The notes under the pieces: generated by a model
What the model saw: the letters and a program-made list of their open reading frames with translations, nothing else
The model's database searches: none
What the model was told of the DNA's origin: nothing
Position numbers and translations under genes: made by a program
Part shown: positions 45,532 through 58,400 of the stretch, piece after piece
Position numbering within the stretch: position 1 is the first letter of the stretch
Layout of the letters: each line of letters begins with the position of its first letter
DNA from: Edaphochlamys debaryana
Taxonomy: Eukaryota; Chlorophyta; Chlorophyceae; Chlamydomonadales
DNA: 64,000 nucleotides
Reading direction: 5' to 3'
NCBI GenBank assembly: GCA_016858145.1
Contig: JAEHOE010000035.1
Span: 806,001 to 870,000 of the forward strand

Positions 45532-48167
45532 GCGGCGCGCGCCTCGACTCGCCGCGCGATGGCCTGTCCCTGCGTAAGGGACGGCTAGTTTGGGAGCTGA
45601 GCGAGCGGGCCATGGAAGGCATGGGGTGGTGCCCCCCTGCAGTTTGGAGCCAGCCGGACCTGACTGCGCCTGACCATGGCACTGACGGGTTGAGGAATGG
45701 CCAGGGAACCTCACAGGGTTGCCGCAGACTGCGCTAGCTCTGTCGCGCGGCTACGGGTGGCGCATGCTAGCACGAGGACACGGACACGCTCTCTCTCTAT
45801 ACACACAACGCCCGTCTCGCAAGGGGCTGTCTTGCTTCCGCTCTATGCGCGTCCTCGTTTGTGCGTCCTGGTTTTCTTGGCCAGCACTGAAGCGGGGTGG
45901 GTCCGGTAATCATGGCTAGCTCTATGACTCCGTGCCGGGACCCGCAAGCGCTTTGACGTTCGCTTGAGACCTTTTGTCTTGATGCGTTGGCCATTCTCGT
46001 GAGGCGAGATCGGGATCTGGGCATTGTGCAGCTGGCGGGGTCTGGCCCCCAGCCGGTCATGCGGTACGATATGAGGAACAAGTAAGGGAGCAATCGATAT
46101 CGGGATTGTGCTGCTGGGGGAGGGCACACGGCATATGGCTTGCGCGGATGAGGCCCGGCGGTTGGTGTGGTTCTCGAGGGCCGCGCACAGGTCGAGGGCG
46201 GGGCTTGCCGGTCCGGTAGAGGGGTAAGTAGCTTGACTAGGTGGGTTCGCTGCCGCGTGTCCGGTCTGTCGCGCCGTTCCGCGGCGGTGGCCCGCGACCC
46301 GACCAGTAGCCGCCCAGGCATGAGGATGCGCGGTGGATCGATGCAGGTGTAAGCCGCTGCCACGATCCGTCCTCACCATGCGGAATGCGGCGCGTAGATA
46401 GGCCGAGGCGGGTGCTCGTCTCAGTCCGTTCTCTCTGCCAGTCTTGTCCTATGTGGGGCTGTCAAGCGGTGCGGACTGCGATCAGGCCATCAGGGCCGCC
46501 CGCGCCACGCTCCGCTAGGGCCACGCTGGTGCCCCGCAACGCTGTGCAGCTGACGGAGGAGGGGCGCCAACTGCGAGGGGGTACTGGGCTCGCAGGGGCC
46601 GTGCAGCGGAGTCCGGACGATGACGAAGGGGGATGCAGCTGATCGCAACTAGGCTGTGCCTTGTAGAGTGCACGCTTGCGGCGGTGCGGGGCTCCAGGGG
46701 ACGACAAGGAATGGCAGCACCGGTGGGGCCGAGGCACCCGTGGGAACTGTGGGCGCGGCCTGTACTGAGAACTTGCCACAAGTTTGGGGACCAGTATCCC
46801 CGGCGGCCGGTTAGTTCGTCACCCACGCTGCCACGCAATCGCTCTCTTCACCCCAAGCCAAGGGCCCAAGTCCTGCCCAACCGTGCACAACCAACAGCCA
46901 ACCAATGAATAGTCGCGGTAAAACCTACGCAAGACCAGACTGTATCCCGCACGGGCTTGGCCAACCGCCCCGCCCGTCCGCGCACGCTGCTTTTGCTTTG
47001 CTTCCGGGCCTGTGCCAACACATGGCACTGCGCCGCCAAGAGGGCGAGGCCGGCTCCCTCCTTTGCACCAGCTCCCTCCGCCTGAACTACGCATTGCAAC
47101 CGTTCAACCGCGCCCAGCGCAAACGCACCTGCAGCCGAAGCTAGGAAGACGCCCCCCTCTCCACATCCAAAGCCATCCCCGTGGTCCCTTCCCACCTCCT
47201 GTTATGTACTATCCGGGTTCCCATGCCACCGCCAAGTCATTATCCCGTATAGAAGGCTTCAGATGAACGGGCCCATACACTCAAGGTAGGGAGGGAGCTA
47301 CCGGTATTGAGGGGAAGGCAGGGCTGCCACAAAGTCACAAACTCCGGCGCAGCTATAAGACATAGTGGCGCCACAACTGCGCTCGCCGCAGCTCTACAAC
47401 AGAGGCCCGCAATTGCTGCGAGTTAAGGCTCTGAACAACTGCAATCCCCAAGGCCAAAATGCCCAAGGATACCACGCGCCACGAGACACGTCCCACTCTC
47501 AGTCTGCCTACTGCCACCTACCCACGGCCCACTGAGGGACGCACACCCATCGCGCTACGAGCACGGCCGCATGGGAGCTCGAGTCACCTAAGCTATCACA
47601 GACGCAACAAACCCCCTTACTTGTCCCCTGCACGCTTCTCCGGAGCAGCCTTTACGGGCAGGGCCACTCCAAACCACACGGGATACCCGTGTGGCATGGC
47701 ATTTCCGCCCCGATCCCTTCGACATGCCCCACAACCAGAAACACAAGGCATCAGCTCGTCCCACAAGAGGAAGTCGTTTGTCGGTCGTTAGGATGACGCG
47801 AGCCTGTGCGGCCCCGCTCCTTAACAATTGAGCCGACCTTTCAAAATACTGCCCCTGTCCTGGGAGCCCCTGTCTCGCCGTGTCTACGGCGACTTTGCAT
47901 GTTTCTGAGTGTCTAATAGAGGAGGTCCAGATCTAAGCATCTGCCCGCCCGTCACCCATCCAGCGATTGCGCTGCCACCCACACTTGAACGCACGCGCGC
48001 GGCGCGCGCGCACACACATATACAGCCGATGCACGAGGCGAGACTCGCACCACCCTGCAACGCAGCTGCGAGCCCGATCATGCCATGTGAATGCATAAGC
48101 TGCCAACTTGCAGGCCCCGCAGGGCGTGCACGGTTCCTGCGCGCATGAGGTAGTGAGCTTGGTGGCT
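45532..48167. other. Convergent intergenic region, no gene supported
   Basis: 2.6 kb between the stop codons of the YidD-like gene (plus) and the second peptidase gene (minus). Several open frames exist on both strands, but none has domain character, a signal peptide or splice-consistent neighbours. An alternating GCGC/CACA stretch lies at about 47991-48019. Confidence 0.45.
46348..46352 (+). terminator. Candidate TGTAA poly(A) signal of the YidD-like gene
   Basis: First TGTAA on the plus strand after the stop at 45531, giving a 3' UTR of about 0.8 kb. Confidence 0.4.
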
Positions 48168-51100
48168 TCATTTCCTCTTCCCGCCGGCCTCCACCTGCAC
48201 CTCAGCCCGCGCGTCCCTGTACCCAACCACCCCCGGTATCCGCCCCGGTCCGCGCAACCCCGCGTCCCTCTGCACCCCTTTGTCGCGCCTCAGCTTTGCA
48301 GCCGAGTCCCCGCCTCCAGATGCAGCCTGCGCCGCGCCGTCGGCCAAGGCCGCTGCCGCGCCCGCTCGCTCGCGGCGCAGTGCCGCCGCCCTTGCTCCCT
48401 GCTCGTCCGACCCCACGCCTGCTGCTGCTGCAGCCACGCCCGCCCGCATGTCAGACGCGCTGCCGCCGGCGCCCGCGCTGGCGCCCCGCGCATTCGCAGC
48501 CAGAGCCCTCGCCAGCCGCCGGGAGGGTCCCTGGCTCGGACTGGGGCCCGAGCCCGGGTTTGCGCCTGGCGTGGCATCACCCCCGGGGTATGTACCCAGC
48601 GGGCCCGCCGCATGCAGAGCCGGCACCGCGCCAGCCACGGGTGCCGAGGGCGGCTCTTCCAGCCACAGCGGCGGCGGTTCTGTGCCGTCCGCTGCCGGGT
48701 CCACGTGCCCCGCCGATACGGTTGTGACCACAGCGGGTGCCGGAGGGCTGGGGCTGGGGCTGGCAGCAGGGGACCCGCCCGGCTGCGCCGCCGTCGGTCC
48801 GGGCCGGGCCGGGGCGGGAGCCACGGGCGCAGGGGCCACTGGGAAACCAGCTGGGCTGGGGGGCGCGTCGTCCCATTGCAGCGGCGGGTGCTCCCAGGCG
48901 TCCTCAGCGAGGTCCGTGTCGTGGGGCTGGGCGGCTGGCGTAGGGGGTGGCCCGGCGGGTGGATGCGCTGGGCTGGGCTGCCCGCCTGGGGCCGCCTGTG
49001 CGGGCGGCGGCGCGGTCGGGGACAGAGAGGCAACTGGTGACGCCGGCGGGGGCGGGGGTAACCCGGGGAGCACGGGGTCGGTGGAGTTCGGTCCGGGCGG
49101 GGGAGCGGGCGGGGTGGCAGCACCCAGCGGCGGAGGGGACGCAGACGAGTTGGCCGCCTGCCCTGCAGGCTGCGGCGACGAGGACTGCGGCGGGGGTGCT
49201 GCGGGGGATGGCGGCGGCGTCAGCTGCCCAGCGCCCGCCGGCGAAGTGCCTGGCGGCGACTGGCCCGGCGGCGCCGTCAGCTCTGCCGTTGCCGGCGATC
49301 CTGACGGCGGCGGCGCCCCTGCGCCGGCTTCCAGTGCCCCCGCCCCTGGCGCAGGCAGCGGCGGCGGGGGCAGCGACGCCAGCGCTGGCCCCGCGGCCGA
49401 CGGCGGCGATGCCACCGCTGCCTGTGCCGGAGGCCCCTGCCCCGGCGGCCCTGGCGGCAACTGCCCTCCAGGCGATGCCAGGGGCGCCAATGTCGGCGGC
49501 GGCAAGGGCTGAGGCGACGCCAGGGCCGGCGGCGGGGTGTTCGCTGACGGAGGCGACGGCGAGACGGCTGGCGGCGGCGCTCCTGCCGGCGCCGCCGCGG
49601 GCGACGGGGTCAAGGTGACCGGCGGCGGCGGCGGCCGCGGCGCTGCCGGCGGCCTTATCGGCGAGTCCGTCAGAGACGCGACCGTCGCCTCCAGCGGCGA
49701 CGGCGGGGGCGGCCCTGCCCCGCTGACGGGGCTGACGCCGGCAGGCTGAGGCTGCCCCGGCGGAGGAGCCGGTGGCGGCACGGCAGGCAGCGGCGACGGT
49801 AACGGTGACGTCACTGGCGGTGGCGGGGACGCCGTTGAGAGCCCTGCCACTGCCACGGGCTCGGGGACCGGCGGCGGCGGCGAGGGCCCAGGCGGGGAAG
49901 GGAGCGGCGGCGGCGACCGCCGTCGGCGCAACCGCGGCGGCGGGAGCCCTGGCGGCGGCGGCACTCCCGGCGGCACCAGGCCGTCGGGCAGCGGCGGGGG
50001 GGCTGGGGGTTGGTACGGGACGTCGGGCGGTGGCGGCGCCACGCGAGGTCGCCGCCGTTTCCGCGGCGACGGCAAGCTCGGCGGCGAAGGCGGGAGCGGC
50101 GGCGACGGCGGTTCGGGCGACGGCGGCAGCGGCAGACCCGGCGGCGGCGGCGGCGGAGCCGGCGACGGCGGCGAAGGTCCGAGCGGCGGTGTTGGCGGGC
50201 CCGGCGGAGTCGGCGGGTACGGCGAGCGGCGGGGTGACGGTGGCTTGCGAATGCGCCGCGGCGGCGACGGCGGGCCTGGCGGCGGCGGCGGTGGCGGCGG
50301 CGAGAATCCGATGACGCCGCCGGTTGGCCGAGATCCCAGGGGCGTCATCGGCGGCGCGACGCCGTACCCTGCCGGCGGCGGACAGCCTCGGCAGAGATCG
50401 AAAACCGCATGCGTCGCATTGGCGTCGATCACCATGATCATGATCCCCGTACCCACGAAACCGCCGCCAACCACCCCGCCCAAGATCGCCGTACGGCCGG
50501 TCACGCCGTTCAGGTCGTCGCCCGGCTCTTCGTCTCCGGTCCCGCTGGGGACCACCGTGAGCCCGCCCTGCTGCGATGCCGTGGGCCCCGAGCCAGGCGA
50601 AGCCGAAGGGCCGCGAGTGCCCGGAAGCAGTTCGGAAGATGGAGCGTCGGGGGTCCACGGCGGCGGCGCCGCCGGCCGCGGCGGCGGCCCCGGCGGCCAC
50701 AGGTCCCACCACGTGTCCCCCACCAGCAGTCGGGCCAGCAGGCGAGTGGACTGGCTGTCGGACTGGCCCGTGCCGTTGTACGAGTGTACGGTGATGCCGC
50801 CCGCAAACGCCTGCAGATGGGGGTCCGTGTGAGCAGGTGAGCGGTTGAGACCTACCGTTACTTGGACGCAGCCCCCAGAGACCGCATCTGGTGCCCTTTG
50901 CGCGCGCAACCTGCTGACACCATTTGCCCCGGCATTCCCACGCACAACCGCATCGCTACCGATCCCGTCCAGGCCCTCACCTGCGGGATGTCGCTGTCGT
51001 ACGCGTCGTCCCGCGGCCTGTACGACAGGAACAGGGTGGGCGCTGCACCACCGCCGCCTTCGCCGCCCTCCTCCTCCCCTGCAGCCGCGCCCTCGCTCCC

Positions 51101-54100
51101 CGCCACCCAGTCCGCCCGCACCACCACCAGGCTCTCCCGCGACACCAGCGCCGCCGGCAGCGTCACTCGCCGCACCTCCCCCGCCGGCAGCGAGTGGGCG
51201 CTCAGCACGCCCCCCTCCCGCAGCGGCTTGGCCCAGCCCAGCTGCCACGAGTGAGGGCCGTTGAAGCAGCGCGTACGGCAGCACATGCCTGCGGGGGTGT
51301 ACGGCGCGGGTACGGTGCAGGAAGGGCCGTGAGAGCGGTTCCAAGGGGCGCTCCTGGCAAGCTGCCAGCCGCTCTCGCCACCTGCCCCAGACCCTGCCCC
51401 CGGGCCCTCCTCCCCCCTCCCGCCGCCCCCACCCCCGCCCCCCCCAAGCCCCCAGTCCTACCCATGGCGCTACTCCAGTCGCACTCGTCGCACGACCCCA
51501 CCCCCGCGTGCCCCAGCCACAGGTTGTGGCCCAGCTCGTGCAGGTAGGCCATGAGGGAGCGGGAGTAGGAGCCTGGGGGGCGGGGGGAGGGATGATCTTT
51601 GACGATTTAGAGTTTGGAGAGCCCAAATGGTATGGCGGAGGGGGGAGGGGAAAAGGGGGGCTGAAGAGAAAGGACGGAGGGGGGCCCCGCCAACATGATG
51701 ACCCTAACCCCCTTGTTGCCTTCCTCTAAAACCCTGACACGTGTTGTAAACCGCAGAAGTCAGCAGCCCCCACGCACCCGACACCCACGCCACGCCCACG
51801 CCGTACGAGCCGTCCTCCAGCCGCGCGGCGGGGCCCAGCGTGGCGAGCCCCGTCCATGAGCAGTTGGGACCCGCCCACTCGCGCAGCCCGGGGGGCAGCA
51901 CCAGGAGGCGGTGAGTGTACTTCGAGAGGTCCACCCCGTCCGCCTGCGCCGCCCGCGCCGCCGCGTCCGCCCAACCGAAAACGTCGTTGACGGTGCAGTT
52001 ATACGCGGTCCAGGCCGCGCCCGCCGCCGCCAGCTCCGCCGCCGCCGCCGCGTCGGCGGCGGAGATTGTACCGCCGGTCGTACCGCGGTTGCGCCGCGGC
52101 GGGCTGGGGTCGCCGGGGCTGTTGGCTTGGGGCGGCTCGGGCGGCGGCGGGGAGGGCGTCGCGGGCGGCGGTTTGGACGACGAGTACGAGCACGGCAGTT
52201 GGTACGGCCCAACCACCCGGGAGTTGGCGCGGTTCATGCGCGCCGCGCCCAACGAACAGGTCGCTACGTACTGCTCCAGGCTGCGTGCGGGCGAGGGGTC
52301 GTACAACCAGTCGCCCCAGTTGAAGTCGCCCGGGGAGGAGGGCGGCGGGTAGGTGCGGGAGCCGGGCGGTGGGAAGGGCGGTGCGAAGAGGAGCTTCTCC
52401 AGCTCCTGCGGTTGGGGGAGGAAGGTACGGAACGGTTGGGAGGGGCACTGAACGGAAGATGCAGCAGAGCTGCTAGATGCGAACATGGCAGCTGGATCCA
52501 GATCGCCAGCACACTCGATCCTGCAGGATCTGCAATCGGTGCTGTCACGTGCTGCTGGTTACAGCAGGGCCAGGAGGCAAGGGAGGCAAGGGGTATGGCA
52601 GACTCACCCCCTTGGTGGTAGCAGGCCCGCCGCCGAGGCCGCAAAGATCCACGATAATGTACAGCACCGAAAGCTCCCCGTTATCTACGATTGTCGTATT
52701 GCTGTACAGCGACACGATCTCCGCCGCGGCTGCCGCCGCCGCCGCCTCGCCCGGGTCAGGCGACGGCGGCGGCGAGCGAACCCGCAGCCGCGGCCGGTCC
52801 TCTGGTATCCCCCATTCCTCCTCAGGCGGCGGCGACGGCGGCGGCGGTGAGGGTGATGGCGGCTGGGCTGGGGCCAGTGGGGACGGCGTTGGCGGGACTG
52901 GTGACGACGGCGGCGGCGGCGGCGGCAATGGTGACGACGGCGGCGGCAGGGGTGACGGCGGCGGTGCCGACGGCGCCGCTGGCTCCAACGGCAGCGGTGG
53001 GTGGTCATTGGCCGGCGGCGAGGGCCGGGGCGGCCTCGGCGGGTCCCGCGGGATGACGTCATCCCACGTGCCCCACTCGGACCCTGCATTGCGCTCCCCC
53101 GGCCCCGCCAAGCCCTCATCCACCTCCGCTCTGCGCCCCGCAATCCCCTTGGGCGCTGGAGGGGCAGGAGCCGGGAAGCCCCCAGCCAGCACGCCGCCAG
53201 CCGTCGGATCGCCTTCGTCGCTTCTGGTATGCGGCACATAGGATCCAGATCCAATCGCCGTCCGGCCGTTGTATCCTAGTGTTTGGACGGGATCCAGCGG
53301 CCGGACTTGGGGTCCGGTCGTGGCTAGCACCGCATTCACCAAGACGGCTGTCAGCCGCCGCCGGCCAGCGCTGTCCAGCCGTTGCTCCAGGGAGCCTTCG
53401 GGCCCAGCGCCGCCGGGGACTGCCGACTGTGCGCCGCCGCCGCCGCTCCCGCTTATGCCCTCCGCTGTGTCGAGTGCCGTCAGCGCTAGGACTGCGAGGC
53501 CGCTGCCGCTGGCTGCTGCCGCGGCGGCGGCCGCCAGGACTAGGGCCTCTTGCTCCTGCTCCGCTGCTATGTTCTCAACATCTCCTTCACCTGACGGAGC
53601 CGAGATGGCAGCAGACGAGCACCGCTCTGCGCCGCTTGCCGCTGTGCCGCCATCGACCCCGGCAGCCTCGTCGCACCCCCCAGGGTCTAGGCGTGGGTGC
53701 CCGCCCGTCAGTGCAGGGTCCTCGCCTGCCGCCAATCTTGCTTGACCAGCCTCGCCGGGCTCAGTCTGCTGTGAAAAGGCTTGCTTGACGGCCGTTGGCC
53801 GCTCATGGTTGGTGGTTTGGTTGAGCGTTTCAACTGCCGACTGACTCAGGGCGACTGTGGCGCGGACCAGCGAGCCGGCCCTGGGCAACGGCGAGCGCAG
53901 CCGTGACACGTCCAGCAGAAGCCGTACGGACTGCGCTGCCGGTACGCCATGGCGTTGCAGTACGGGCTGCAGGAGGACGTGCTGTACGGCGCCGATGTGC
54001 AGCCGCACGAGGTACCCTACATGGGAGTGGAGGGGCGCCCGCGCCGGCGGGTTCAGTAACAAATGAATCCCCACAGACATTGAAGCAAGGGCGTAAGCGG

Positions 54101-54481
54101 TGAACTGACGATGAGGGAAGCGTAAGCGGGGCTTGTGGGCATCGTTACGCAGGCCAGGCCAAGGGGACTCGGGAGGGCCGCAAGGAGTGGGGGGGCCCTT
54201 CCACGCCACGGCCGGCCAACCAGGCCAGCCAACCAGTGGGACTGCACAGGCGTGCGGTTACGAGACGCACCCGCTAGTTCCAACTTGACGGCCGGCTGCC
54301 CCGCGGCGTCGCGCCAGTCGGTGTCCGGCGCCGCTGCGAATGTGATGCCTGCGCCTGGCCGCACGGCGATCGGCCGCGCGGGCTTCGCAGCGAGGAGAAG
54401 CGCAAGCAGGATGGCCACTCTTGTCCTGCGGCCATCCTGCAAAGAGAGCGCGCGAACGTCGACGGGGCACAGGGGCCGCAT
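48168..54481 (-). CDS. M11 (gametolysin-family) metallopeptidase with two Ser/Pro-rich regions
   Basis: Six exons (54481-54271, 54016-52608, 52405-51778, 51572-51462, 51288-50981, 50810-48168) join in phase into 1,769 residues. The N-terminus has a basic stretch then VAILLALLLAA, a likely signal sequence. Exon 2 carries a propeptide-like domain, a long Ala/Glu linker and a first Ser-Pro stretch. Catalytic features: YTHRLLVLPPG, CSWTGLATLG, zinc site HELGHNLWLGH (residues 761-771), Met-turn SSAMG (from 783), then CCRTRCFNGPHSWQLGW and SYRPRDDAYDSD, all typical of M11. Residues about 996-1017 (TAILGGVVGGGFVGTGIMIM plus VI) could be a membrane segment. A second Ser-Pro stretch and a Pro/Ala-rich tail follow, ending KRK. 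The substrate is probably wall or matrix glycoprotein (inferred). Confidence 0.87.
50427..50492 (-). other. Possible internal transmembrane segment of the second M11 peptidase
   Basis: A 22-residue Gly/Val/Ile-rich stretch without charges, between GRT and DANATH, lies after the catalytic domain and before the second Ser-Pro region. If it spans the membrane, the 750-residue Pro-rich tail would be intracellular, which is odd for an SP-rich domain. It may instead be buried in a fold. Confidence 0.45.
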
Positions 54482-55440
54482 GCGATGTTTGGCGATGGCG
54501 AGCGAATACTGGGACAGCCCGTTCCACGGAGCTCATATGCGTAGTCGCTGCTGCGTGCAACACTAAACGATGCCCGGCGCACCTGCAACATGGCTGGCCA
54601 GCGATGGCCAGCCTTCTGGAGATGGGCCCGCGCCAGAGCCGAGAACTCATGCGACTAAGCTGTGTCCATTGTATGTAGACACTTGCAGCCCATTGCACAC
54701 CAGCTATATGAGCCGGGGAGCCCGACTTCAGGCTCGCCAAGGTGCGTGCTCACTGGGCGCTGCAAATACCCCTCACAAAGCTGCTATTATCTGACCGTAT
54801 GCTGTCGACCTGCTGCAGCCTGTGTGTGTACACCGCGCGCTCTGGCGGGCGACCACCTAAGCCACCGCAGCGACAGATGCTCGCAAGCACGCCAACGTAG
54901 TGGATATAAATAGCGTATGTCGCTGCAGTTATGCAGTGTGAGGGTGGCATAGAGAACGCGCGACAAAATGCATTCACTCGCGTGTGACCAGCGGCCTTCT
55001 TGCGCTTGCAGGGGGGAAGCCCCAAACGAAGGTTAGACCTTCTCAGCGTTCGTAAACACACGGGATGCGGAGCAGCCCTGGTAACCTTGTCCTTGGCCGA
55101 CCCGGGGTTCGCGGGGGGCGGCGGCAAGCGGCGGTTCGTGCCCGTCGGCGCGGCGGGCGCGGCCTCTATCGGACCGGCCCCCTGAATGCAACACGGCCCC
55201 CCTCACGCCGCAATGCGATACTCGCACAGCTACAGCATGAACACAGTGTCGTGGAATCCAAAGCAACAGTAGCAGCCACCTGGCTGCACGCAAGCTCGCC
55301 ATCCTTGCCTGGCCATGGCCTCGGCCGGTCCACGCGGGAGACCTGAGGACAAGCACGCACAGCCACGGTGGCCAGCTAGAGCTCTAGCGTCATTCCGGAT
55401 CTTCGTGTGTGCGTCCAAGCCCCCGACCACCGACCTGGCG
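54482..55440. other. Divergent promoter region: M11 peptidase (-) and glycosyltransferase (+)
   Basis: 959 bases between two divergent start codons. A TATAAATA box faces the glycosyltransferase. No TATA box is clear for the peptidase. Nothing coding is supported. Confidence 0.5.
54905..54912 (+). promoter_or_regulatory. Putative TATA box (TATAAATA)
   Basis: A perfect TATAAATA in a GC-rich context, about 530 bases before the ATG at 55441. This implies a 5' UTR of about 500 bases or a leader intron. Assignment to the plus-strand gene is inference. Confidence 0.45.
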
Positions 55441-58400
55441 ATGACCACATGGCTGCGGCATCGGCCATCTGCAGGCTGGGCAGGCCTTGCGCTCACAGCC
55501 TCCCTTCTACTCGCGGTCACAACAGCTTCGGTGGCCCTCTCCGCTGCCCTGGCACCAAGCCTCCAAGCTTCCCTTCCCTCCGCCTCCACCCCCACCTCGA
55601 ACCCCATCCGCGCCTCCGCAACCTCCCCCCCCACCTTCCCGGCGGCCTCGTCCCAGGCTGCGTCCCTCGACCCCGTCCCCTCGACCCCCGCTCCCACCTC
55701 CACCTCCAACGCCCCCCCTCCTCCGCCCCTGACGGTGGTGCAGCTAGCCACCTTCTCCGACCTGGGCCGCCTCATGGCCAGCCTCACCAGCCTGCGGCTG
55801 CGGCTGCACTCGGAGCTGCTGGCGGAGGCGCTGCTGGTGACGCCCTGGCAGGTGGGGGCGGACAGCGAGTGCGGTGGGGCGGTGTGGATGGGACGTGGAG
55901 CATCAGGAGCAAGCGGGCGGGATCTTCATAGACAACGGGGCGTATTGCTAGTGCCGCGGGGGAAAGCGGGCGGGGTTGCGAAGAGCCAATCAGCCAAAGA
56001 CTGCGGGGGTTATTATAGACAACGGGGCGTAGTGCCGCGGTGACTGGCGTCGCATTATGTTGGCCGACGCAGAATGCCTGTGCCTGTGAACGGGGTACCT
56101 GGTCGCCGAAAGTGGCTTCCAGGCTGAAAGTCCCCCCCTAGAGTAACCCGGGCTGCTCCGCGCGTCGGTGCACAAAGCGGGGCTGGCGAGCCGGCTCCAC
56201 CAAAGTAAGGACAGCCCCGAGAAAGCACCGCATACCTCGCCGTTTACCTGTACGCCGCTGCATTGCGTCCTCCGCTCCTGGCCCGCCATCGCCCGAGCCC
56301 GTTCGCGAGTTGCGCGCCCACGGAAGCCTAAGCGTCCCCACGTCCCAAGGAGCCGAACCTGTGGGTAGTGGAGGTGTTGTCCCAGAGACGGAGGGGAAGA
56401 GCGTGAGTGGCCGATGACTTGATAGCATGCCAGCGAGGTGAACAGGCGGACGGCGAAGGCCAGCGCGGCCGGTGTCTAGCAGGCAACCTAGGGCTCGGGC
56501 TATGGCGGTGTAGCCCGCGAAAGACTGCGGGGGGCGAGCTGCCGAGATGAAGGGCGGGGTGTCCGTCACTCGTCAGACCGTGGGAGGACAGAGGATAGCT
56601 GGAACGCAAGCAGCCGGTTGTTCAACCCCCGGACATGCACTACTGTACGCCCCTGTACGGTTGTACGGTATGTACGGCGGCCGCAGGAGTACCTTGTGCT
56701 GCGGCACACGCTGGGCCCCGTGCTGTCGGGCCGGGCCTGCAGCCCCGCCTGCCACCTGCCTACAACCCCGCTACCCAGCGGCAGCCGTGATACCGGCAGC
56801 GGCGGCGGCAGGAGTGGCGGCGGTGACGGCAGCGGCAGTGGCGGTGCTTGGAGCACAGCAGGCACCGGCGGCGGCGCTTGCGGTGGCCGCTGCAGCAAGG
56901 CGGCTGCGGCGCTGGCTGCGGAGGGGCTGCTGGAACCTACGTCAGAGCTGGGACCCGACGCGGTGGGTCCTCTGAACTCGTCGGGTGCTGGCTGGGGCCG
57001 GCTGGAACGAGACAGGAACAACTGACCATGACTGCGCAACGTCCATCCACGTAAGGCCGGCCACACTCACCCGCACCCTCCTGCTCCCTCGGTCCCCACG
57101 CTCTGCCCCCATTTTGAGGTGCCAGAAGGCACGAGTGAGCCTGGGTGTAAGTCTTTCTCTCTCGATGTCTTTCTCTCGCTGTCCCCATGCCCCGCAGTGC
57201 TCCGCCTGTGGGCCACCGCTGTGGGTGGTGCCCGAGCACGTGGCGCTGGGGGTGGCCCGGGCGCAGCTGGCGGCCCTCCCCGCGGTGCACGGCTACCGAC
57301 TGCAGGCAGGTGGTGGTGCGTCACCAGGGAATCAGGGATGGTGCGACCCGAGTGCATGCACCTGACCCGATCCATCGCATTGGCCCCTCCTGTGTCTGAC
57401 TCAGATGATCCTCAAGCTCGCGGTTGCGTCGCTCGTGTCCACCCCCCATTACCTGGTCCTGGTGAGCAGCGGCTCAGGGACCCTGGTCGCCGCGGCGGGC
57501 TATGGGGACTTCGGGAGGCGCAGGCGGAGTGTAAGGGTACAACGTACAAGCACGCACCCCCGCCGCCCAGGGTCCCTTCACCCTTGGCCCTCACCCTCCC
57601 TCACCCCGTTCCCGCCCTCCATCGTCTCACCCCGTGCCCTTCTCCCCCACTACGCACCCTCCTGATCCCTCCTGATCCCTCCGCCCCTTGACCCCTCTCC
57701 CTCTCCCTCTCCCCTCCTCCTCCCCCGCCGCCGGCCGCCTGCCCAGGACGCTGACGTGCTCCTCATTCGCCCCCTCACCCCCGCCACCGCGCACTGGCTC
57801 TTCCCCGCCCCCGGCCGCGCGCTGTGGCAGCCGCAGCGCCGCGCCGCGCACGGGGCCTGGTGGGACGCCACGGAGGCGCGGCTGGGCCTGGGCGGGTGCC
57901 TGGGGCAACACCCGGAGACGCGGGTGTTCGGAGTCACGCCAGCCATCCTTGGTGCGTGGGTGCAGGGGGCAGGAGGCGCGGGAGGGTGCGGTTTGAAGGT
58001 AGCGGGATGGCCGTGGGTGGGGTTGGGGTGGGTGGCATGGACTGGGGTGTCGCTGTGCCTGGAGTACGGTAGGGCAGGGGTGTCGTTGTTGTTACATGAC
58101 GGGCGTGCCGGAGCGGAGGAACGGACAGGGGCGCCGGACTCGAGCGGCACTCGAGGGGGGGTGCGAGACCATAGGGCAATGTAGGCACAACTTCGGCCAC
58201 CCCCGACCCCCCACCCGACCCCTGACACCCCCCAGCCACGCCCCTGGCGGCCGCCGCTGCTGGCTTCTGGGACGCCCACGTGGGCAACGGCTCGCGGATG
58301 GGGGCACTTGCCGCCATGACGCCCAAGGGCAGCCCCTTCTTCACAGAGTGAGGGGTGGAGAGGGCCGAAGGGGCGAGGGGGAGGGGAATGCAGTTGACGT

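Noticed and set aside
45797..46379. Minus-strand frames of about 180 residues as a gene
   Set aside because: No start context, domain, signal peptide or adjoining exon; base use matches noncoding flanks.
48280..50314. Plus-strand Ala/Gly-rich frames of 180-410 residues
   Set aside because: They are shadows of the last exon of the second M11 peptidase, whose minus-strand frame is continuous with five upstream exons.
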